Below, piece after piece: positions 21,400 to 25,945 of a stretch of 25,945 bases of DNA. Within the stretch, counting starts at the first letter, position 1. The number at the start of each line of letters is the position of its first letter. The notes beneath the pieces are model-generated. The model had not been told where the DNA came from. It worked only from the letters and a program-made list of their open reading frames with translations, and searched no databases. The position numbers and the translations under genes were made by a program. The DNA is from M3007 sp964481485. Its GTDB lineage: Bacteria > Bacteroidota > Bacteroidia > Chitinophagales > Saprospiraceae. Location of the stretch: NCBI GenBank assembly GCA_964481485.1, contig CAYZVM010000072.1, positions 1 through 25,945 of the forward strand, written 5' to 3'.

Positions 21400-21684
21400 T
21401 TATAACTTCATCGCACAGACGCGGAGGAGATAATTTTATGAAAAACAGCCCTTTGCGTCATTGTGTGAATAACTTTGTTCAAATCTATTGCCGCAATGAC
21501 TTCTCCTGCAAAATATTTCGCCGAATCGCAGTCAGTCACCACGATGGGGTTTTCAAATGCACCAAGAGAAACGGGGTTTTGGCCACAGACAACACGGGCT
21601 GTCAGCAAGAAAGCCGAGGTAAGAAGATGTGTTTAAAAACAAGGTTAGGAAAATGACCGTTGCGATCAGGACGGGGCAAAAATA
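21400..21684 (-). pseudogene. possible decayed 5' end of an exported-protein gene
   Basis: On the minus strand TATTTTTG (21684-21677) is a good -7 box. In the downstream sequence one frame reads VIFLTLFLNTSSYLGFLAD, which looks like a signal peptide but has no ATG. A different frame then reads ARVVCGQNPVSLGAFENP and IVVTDCDSAKYFAGEVIAA without stop until about 21408. Together they look like an exported protein start broken by a frameshift, with the rest lost. No family is recognised. The remainder of the 21354-21720 gap shows nothing else. This is a tentative reading. Confidence 0.3.
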
Positions 21685-21720
21685 GATGTTCGTTTTGGAT
21701 TTCAGTCAGCGCTGTCCAAA

Positions 21721-22833
21721 CTACTCTGCCGCCCGGTTCGTCCGCGCCCGCAACAAATGGTCGGTCAACACGAGTGCCGCCATCGCCTCCACGATGGGAA
21801 CGGCACGAGGAACGACGCAGGGGTCGTGGCGGCCTTTGCCTTTCACCACCACCGATTCGCCTTTTTCATTCACGGATTCTTGGTCGCGCATGATGGTCGC
21901 CACCGGCTTGAACGCCACGCGGAAATAGATGTCCATGCCGTTGGAAATGCCGCCTTGGATGCCGCCGGAATGATTAGTCGAAGTGAGAGGTGAGGGGGGG
22001 GGGGGCTCACTCCTCACTCCTCGTTCCGCGCTTCTAAACAGGTCGTTGTGCTGCGAGCCGAGCATTTTCACCCCCTCGAAACCGGAGCCGTACTCGAATC
22101 CTTTGGCCGCGTTGATGCTCAACATAGCTTTGCCGAGGTCGGCGTGGAGTTTGTCGAACACTGGTTCGCCGAGGCCGGGCGGGCAGCCGCGCACCACGCC
22201 CGTCACCACGCCGCCGATGGTGTCGCCCGCCTTCCGCACCTTTTTGATGAGGCGAATCATCTTCTCCGCCATGTCCGGGTCGGGGCATCGGATGTCGTTG
22301 GTTTCGGTGAGCGCGAGGTCAAGATCCGTGTAGTTTTTTTTCAAATCCAAATGCCCGACTTGGCTGACATAACTTTGAATTTCAATGCCTTGTGTGTACA
22401 GAAACAGTTTTGCCAAAGCACCTGCCGCCACACGAGCCGCCGTTTCGCGGGCACTGCTGCGGCCTCCGCCCCGGAAGTCGCGGTGGCCGAATTTGGCTTG
22501 CCAAGTAAAGTCGGCGTGGCTGGGCCGGAAAGCCGTGGCGAGGTGGTCGTAGTCTCGGCTGCGTTGATCTTGGTTGGGGATGAGGAAGGCGATGGGCGTG
22601 CCGGTTGTTTTGCCCTCGAACACGCCGCTCAGTACCTGCACCGTGTCGCTCTCCTTGCGCTGGGTCACGATGGCGCTTTGGCCGGGGCGGCGGCGGTCGA
22701 GGTCGCGCTGGATGAATTCGAGGTCAAAATCCAGCCCCGCCGGGCAGCCGTCCACGATGCAGCCGATGGCTGCGCCGTGCGATTCGCCGAAGGTGGTGAC
22801 GCGAAAAAGGGTACCAAATGTATTGCCGGGCAT
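21721..22833 (-). CDS. aroC: chorismate synthase with a small in-frame insertion
   Basis: The 370-residue product makes chorismate from 5-enolpyruvylshikimate 3-phosphate, using reduced FMN as cofactor, in aromatic amino-acid synthesis. Family marks: MPGNTFGTLFRVTTFGESHG with the catalytic His in GESHG, RRRPGQSAIVTQRKESD, RPSHADFTW, GGGRSSARETAARVAAGALA, GFEYGSGFEGVKMLGS, TNHSGGIQGGISNGMDI and KGRHDPCVVPRAVPIVEAM. The start at 22833 matches the family; an in-frame ATG at 22896 adds a low-complexity lead. Between HNDLF and TNHSGG there is an unusual insert (about residues 269-285, with GVRSEPPPPSPLTS) containing a run of 12 G bases on the plus strand. Motifs on both sides are intact. Confidence 0.97.
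   Translation of the reverse strand: MPGNTFGTLFRVTTFGESHGAAIGCIVDGCPAGLDFDLEFIQRDLDRRRPGQSAIVTQRKESDTVQVLSGVFEGKTTGTPIAFLIPNQDQRSRDYDHLATAFRPSHADFTWQAKFGHRDFRGGGRSSARETAARVAAGALAKLFLYTQGIEIQSYVSQVGHLDLKKNYTDLDLALTETNDIRCPDPDMAEKMIRLIKKVRKAGDTIGGVVTGVVRGCPPGLGEPVFDKLHADLGKAMLSINAAKGFEYGSGFEGVKMLGSQHNDLFRSAERGVRSEPPPPSPLTSTNHSGGIQGGISNGMDIYFRVAFKPVATIMRDQESVNEKGESVVVKGKGRHDPCVVPRAVPIVEAMAALVLTDHLLRARTNRAAE
21982..22018. repeat. imperfect palindrome with a 12-G run inside aroC
   Basis: agtgagaggtgag (21982-21994) pairs with ctcactcctcact (22006-22018) with two mismatches, around a homopolymer of 12 G (21994-22005). Translated on the minus strand it gives SEPPPPSPLTS. Similar agtgagagg units occur just upstream of the aroC ATG (about 22842-22860). 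Confidence 0.8.
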
Positions 22834-22888
22834 AGTGTGAGAGAAGTGAGAAAGTGAGAGGGGTAAGACAAAGAACGGGGTTTTCACC

Positions 22889-25138
22889 TCACACATTCAA
22901 CCAATACACCACTTTCAGCACCACAGCCTTGTTTTTCGGAGAAAAAAACTTGACCCGCGAATTCGGAATTGTTTCCGCAAAAGAATTGTCCGTATAAACC
23001 AAAAACACATCCGACACCGGCGCAAAACGCCATTGCAGCCGGGCGTTTATGTTGAAATTGTTGGCCTGCGTGTTCCACTGGAAAAAGGCGCTGGCAAACA
23101 ACTTGCGCGTAAACGACAACTCCACCCTCGGCCCCAGCAGCCAAAAATCCGCCGAAGCGTGCGGCTCCGGCAGCTGAATCCGGTTGTAACTGTAGCCCAA
23201 CGCGAAGATGCCCACCGGCTGCCAGCGATACGACAGTTCCCCTTCGGCTCGCAGAAATACCCCATTGTAAAACTCGCCCATGTTCAAATCCACGCTCCCC
23301 CGAAAGTCGTAGGCCGAGCTGCTGGTGAACCGAAAACGCGCACCCGAATAGGTGTACCCTTGACTGTCGGGCAGCGGCGTGTTGTCCAAATTCGTCGGGT
23401 CGAACGGCTCAAACAGGTAGGTATAGGCGTTCCAAATCACGAAGTTGATGTAGGCTTGGGCTTTCGTTTCAGCGGCGATATACACCGACACATCGCGGTC
23501 GGTGGCCTGAAAATCAAGTGCGTAGGCCAGCGAGCCTTCAAAACCGACCGTCCACGAATTGATGATTTTGTTGTTGGGGTAAAACGTCCGTCGGATGCCG
23601 GGGTAAAAATTTTGAAAACCGATGCGCGGCACAAAACCCGACTCGGCGGTGTAGTTGCTGTCCACCAATTGATAGCCCAAAAAAGCGCCGAAGTAGCGGG
23701 CGTTGTAGCCAAGAAACTGCGCCAGCGTTTGGCCGCGCTGCTCTTTGTCGGGCGAAAACGAGCGGTGATAATACCACTCGCCCTCCCAGCGGTTGTCTCT
23801 CGAAAACAGGTTGTATTCCAGCCCGGCCACACGATTCCACGGTTGAAAATTGCCGCGCTGCGAATCATTTAGTTTTTCTAAAAAATTCTGTTTGTTTACA
23901 AAAACGGCGCTCAACGCGCTGCGCCCAAACACCTTTCGCTGCACCGTCGCCACCGTAAAATTGGCCGCCGGGAGCGTGTGCGCTGTATCCCAATCCACCC
24001 GTTCCGTTTGCATATTGAGCAGGCCCACACGCAGGTTGTCGGTCATTTTGCCGCTCAGTCGCGCACCGGCCAGAATAGGCACAGTCTCGTTGAGCCGCGT
24101 CACCGGGTTGCGCGCCAACCCGATACGTCGCGAGAAAAACGGGCGTGTGTCTGGGAAGCCGAACATGGCGAACAAGTCGCGGTTTTCGAGAAAAAACTGC
24201 CGCCGTTCAGGAAAAAACAACTCGAACCGGCTCAAATTTGCCACTTGCCTATCCACCTCTACTTGACTGAAATCGGGGTTTATGGTTAAGTCCAGATTGA
24301 GCGAAGGCGTGATGCCGATTTTTGCGTCGCCGCCGATGTTGCTCGTCCATTTGTCGGGCTTTTCGGTCACTTCCAGCGAGTTCGGGTCGCGCTTGTAATC
24401 CAAAGAATAGCCGCCAATCACATAAGGAATCAGTGCGACGTTCGCGCCTGGTTTAGGCGGCGGCGCATCCCAGATGATGGTGCCGGTAAAAGCGAGGTTG
24501 TTGGGCGGAAACTGTTGCGGCACCGGGTGCCAAGTGCTTACCTCCCAATTCTTTATGCGGGTGCGCACGAAATTCATTTTCCATGAATTCTCGCCCGGCA
24601 ACACCGAATAGCGCAGCGTTTTGAACGGAATCGCCACCTCTATCACCCAGCGGTCGGCGTGGTTTTGCACCTCGGATTCCCAGCGATTGTCCCACTCGAA
24701 CGACTGCGTGGCGCCGTTGTCAATCAGTGCCTCGCGCTGCACGTTGAGCGGGCTTACGCCAAACAAAAACCCGTTGAGGCCGTCCTTCGAGGGGTTGAAA
24801 AGGATGTTCAGCACATCGCTGGTGCCGGCCGCAAAATCGCGTTTGAGGCTCTGCGCGGTGTAGTCTTCGCGGGGCTGCCAGCACACCGCGCCGACGTAAA
24901 GGTGGCGGTCGTCGAAGGTCACGCGCACTTCTGTGCGGGCTGTCGCCAGGCCGGTGTCCACCGGGAATTGGCGCTGAAAATCAGTGATAATGGCGGCTGT
25001 TTGCCAAGCGGGTTCGTCCAGTGTGCCGTCGAGTTTTATCGGCGCGGAGGCTTTTTGGATGTGCAGATTTCGTTCGGGCGATTGGGCAAAAAGCGGGAAA
25101 GCTGCCAGCAGGGGGAGGAGAAGCGAGAGGATTTTCAT
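22889..25138 (-). CDS. DUF5916 outer-membrane protein with CBM9-like N-terminus
   Basis: The 749-residue product has a signal peptide (MKILSLLLPLLAAFPLFAQ); an in-frame ATG at 25147 adds MWL. Residues about 25-215 form a carbohydrate-binding family 9-like domain (IKLDGTLDEPAWQTA, EVRVTFDDRHLYVGAVCWQP, WVIEVAIPFKTLRY). The remaining about 500 residues are the DUF5916 barrel: SNIGGDAKIGITPSLNLDLT and NPDFSQVEVDRQVANLSRFE, then FFPERRQFFLENRDLF, RRIGL, a long series of aromatic-rich strands and a C-terminal VVYWLNV. Such proteins are common in Bacteroidota outer membranes. They may bind sugars, but a substrate is not known. It has its own -7 box upstream. Confidence 0.93.
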   Translation of the reverse strand: MKILSLLLPLLAAFPLFAQSPERNLHIQKASAPIKLDGTLDEPAWQTAAIITDFQRQFPVDTGLATARTEVRVTFDDRHLYVGAVCWQPREDYTAQSLKRDFAAGTSDVLNILFNPSKDGLNGFLFGVSPLNVQREALIDNGATQSFEWDNRWESEVQNHADRWVIEVAIPFKTLRYSVLPGENSWKMNFVRTRIKNWEVSTWHPVPQQFPPNNLAFTGTIIWDAPPPKPGANVALIPYVIGGYSLDYKRDPNSLEVTEKPDKWTSNIGGDAKIGITPSLNLDLTINPDFSQVEVDRQVANLSRFELFFPERRQFFLENRDLFAMFGFPDTRPFFSRRIGLARNPVTRLNETVPILAGARLSGKMTDNLRVGLLNMQTERVDWDTAHTLPAANFTVATVQRKVFGRSALSAVFVNKQNFLEKLNDSQRGNFQPWNRVAGLEYNLFSRDNRWEGEWYYHRSFSPDKEQRGQTLAQFLGYNARYFGAFLGYQLVDSNYTAESGFVPRIGFQNFYPGIRRTFYPNNKIINSWTVGFEGSLAYALDFQATDRDVSVYIAAETKAQAYINFVIWNAYTYLFEPFDPTNLDNTPLPDSQGYTYSGARFRFTSSSAYDFRGSVDLNMGEFYNGVFLRAEGELSYRWQPVGIFALGYSYNRIQLPEPHASADFWLLGPRVELSFTRKLFASAFFQWNTQANNFNINARLQWRFAPVSDVFLVYTDNSFAETIPNSRVKFFSPKNKAVVLKVVYWLNV

Positions 25139-25154
25139 TAGCCACATTTTGGGG

Positions 25155-25162
25155 CAAAAGTA
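25155..25162 (-). promoter_or_regulatory. putative -7 box (TACTTTTG) of the DUF5916 gene
   Basis: The minus strand reads TACTTTTGCCCC, a perfect TAnnTTTG match, 16 nt before the ATG at 25138. It is divergent from the rfbD box 28 nt to the right. Confidence 0.6.
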
Positions 25163-25190
25163 CAATTCGCCGTCAACCGGCACAGATTTC

Positions 25191-25198
25191 TACTTTTG
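25191..25198 (+). promoter_or_regulatory. putative -7 box (TACTTTTG) of rfbD
   Basis: TACTTTTGCG fits TAnnTTTG, 46 nt before the rfbD ATG. A perfect palindrome occupies most of the predicted 5' leader. Confidence 0.6.
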
Positions 25199-25202
25199 CG
25201 CA

Positions 25203-25233
25203 GACTTTCCAAGTTTCCAAAACTTGGAAAGTC
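25203..25233. repeat. perfect 14-bp palindrome in the rfbD leader
   Basis: gactttccaagttt (25203-25216) and aaacttggaaagtc (25220-25233) pair perfectly around a 3-nt loop. It lies between the -7 box and the ATG at 25245, so it should be the 5' leader hairpin of the rfbD mRNA. The core recurs in diverged form at 3297-3330 and inside kdtA at 10149-10209. Confidence 0.95.
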
Positions 25234-25244
25234 TTTCAGGACTA

Positions 25245-25945
25245 ATGACAACGACCATTCTCATCACTGGCGCGAACGGACAAGTCGGCCAATGTTTCCA
25301 ACAACTGACCGCGCAATACCCGCAGTGGCATTTCATTTTCAACGACTTCCCGGAATTGGACATCACCAACCGCAAGGCCGTTTTTTCTTTTTTTCGGCAA
25401 AACAAAATCAACTGGTGCGTCAACTGCGCGGCCTACACCGCTGTGGACAAAGCTGAGGGTGAACCCGAATTGGCGCGAAAAATCAACGCGACAGGTGCAA
25501 AAAACCTCGCTGAAGCCTGCGCCGCGCAGGGCATCCCGCTCGTTCATTTTTCCACAGATTACGTCTATCACAACCGGCAAAATACGCCGTTTCGGGAGAG
25601 CGACCCCGTCAGCCCCAAAAGCATGTATGCCCGCACCAAACTCGCCGGCGATCGCGCAGCCATGAAGGCCAACCCGCTTGCGATGGTTGTCCGCACCTCG
25701 TGGGTGTACTCTCCGTTTGGCAACAATTTCGTGAAAACCATGCTTCGCCTCGGCGCGGAGCGTCCCAGTTTGAATGTCGTTTTTGACCAAATTGGCACGC
25801 CGACGTATGCCCCCGATTTGGCAGCGGCGATTTTGCAGGTCATTCAAAAAGTGGGGCGCAAAGAAGTTCCGCGCGAAATTTTGGGCGGCGTTTGGCACTA
25901 TTCCAACGAGGGCGTGACGAGTTGGTACGACTTTGCAAAAGCCGT
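25245..25945 (+). CDS. rfbD: dTDP-4-dehydrorhamnose reductase, 3' end outside window
   Basis: The visible 233 residues belong to a short-chain reductase of the RmlD/RfbD type, which reduces dTDP-4-dehydrorhamnose to dTDP-L-rhamnose for surface polysaccharide. Seen: the NAD(P)-binding TILITGANGQVGQ, ELDITNRKAVFSFF, VNCAAYTAVDKAEGEPELAR, the Ser-Thr-Asp-Tyr motif HFSTDYVYHNRQNTPFRESD, Tyr-x-x-x-Lys in SMYARTKLAGD, VVRTSWVYSPFGNNFVKTML and QIGTPTYAPDLAAAI. The C-terminal about 60 residues lie off the right edge. ATG 25245 fits the family start. rfbA-C are not visible in the window. Confidence 0.95.
   Translation, partial: MTTTILITGANGQVGQCFQQLTAQYPQWHFIFNDFPELDITNRKAVFSFFRQNKINWCVNCAAYTAVDKAEGEPELARKINATGAKNLAEACAAQGIPLVHFSTDYVYHNRQNTPFRESDPVSPKSMYARTKLAGDRAAMKANPLAMVVRTSWVYSPFGNNFVKTMLRLGAERPSLNVVFDQIGTPTYAPDLAAAILQVIQKVGRKEVPREILGGVWHYSNEGVTSWYDFAKA

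Noticed and set aside
21387..21656. 89-codon plus-strand frame between DUF2851 and aroC
   Set aside because: No recognisable sequence, no promoter; composition reads as non-coding.
21994..22005. Functional phase variation of aroC through the G run
   Set aside because: A switching chorismate synthase makes little biological sense and the frame is intact; kept as a sequencing or insertion question only.

Overview
The window looks like a chromosomal segment of a Bacteroidota bacterium, most likely Saprospiria-like (lineage inferred, not tested). The evidence is: repeated Bacteroidota-type -7 promoter boxes (TAnnTTTG, e.g. TACTTTTG) instead of Shine-Dalgarno sites; a secreted hydrolase with a type IX secretion (T9SS) C-terminal sorting domain; and families typical of the phylum (DUF2911, DUF5723, DUF5916, DUF2851, a stand-alone MnmD). 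I saw no rRNA, tRNA, CRISPR array, phage or transposase gene.

Layout, left to right. A partial ElaA-like acetyltransferase (minus) diverges from an exported DUF2911 protein, followed by a T9SS-exported esterase. Next come purK-purE (purine synthesis), a small outer-membrane barrel protein and mnmD (tRNA wobble modification). A tiny membrane-protein candidate and an FAD-linked 2-hydroxyacid dehydrogenase (minus) follow. Then come another barrel protein, kdtA/waaA (Kdo transfer to lipid A) and icd (isocitrate dehydrogenase, NADP type). A minus-strand exported two-part protein and a small [3Fe-4S]-type ferredoxin precede a minus-strand cluster: TerC-like membrane protein, M16 peptidase, DUF5723 outer-membrane protein. 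After a membrane-anchored coiled-coil protein comes the most accessory-looking stretch (about 18.1-20.0 kb): a long nested palindrome, a promoter followed by a truncated copy of a TIR-domain start, an unrecognised 116-residue gene, and a full-length TIR-TPR protein. The right part holds a DUF2851 gene, a probable decayed exported-protein fragment, aroC, a large DUF5916/CBM9-like outer-membrane protein and the start of rfbD (dTDP-rhamnose synthesis).

Most genes are housekeeping or envelope functions: purine synthesis, TCA cycle, shikimate pathway, LPS core and O-antigen sugars, and outer-membrane barrels. The most unusual signal is a large set of palindromic elements of differing sequence. They lie between genes, at the shared end of two convergent genes, and inside reading frames. 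kdtA alone carries three palindromic or G/C-run inserts plus an AAC-rich tract, all translated. aroC carries an in-frame insert with a 12-G run, and the terC tail appears to be partly made of such DNA. This resembles, by analogy only, the in-frame palindromic elements known from Rickettsia. The second point of interest is the TIR locus with its duplicated, truncated 5' end.
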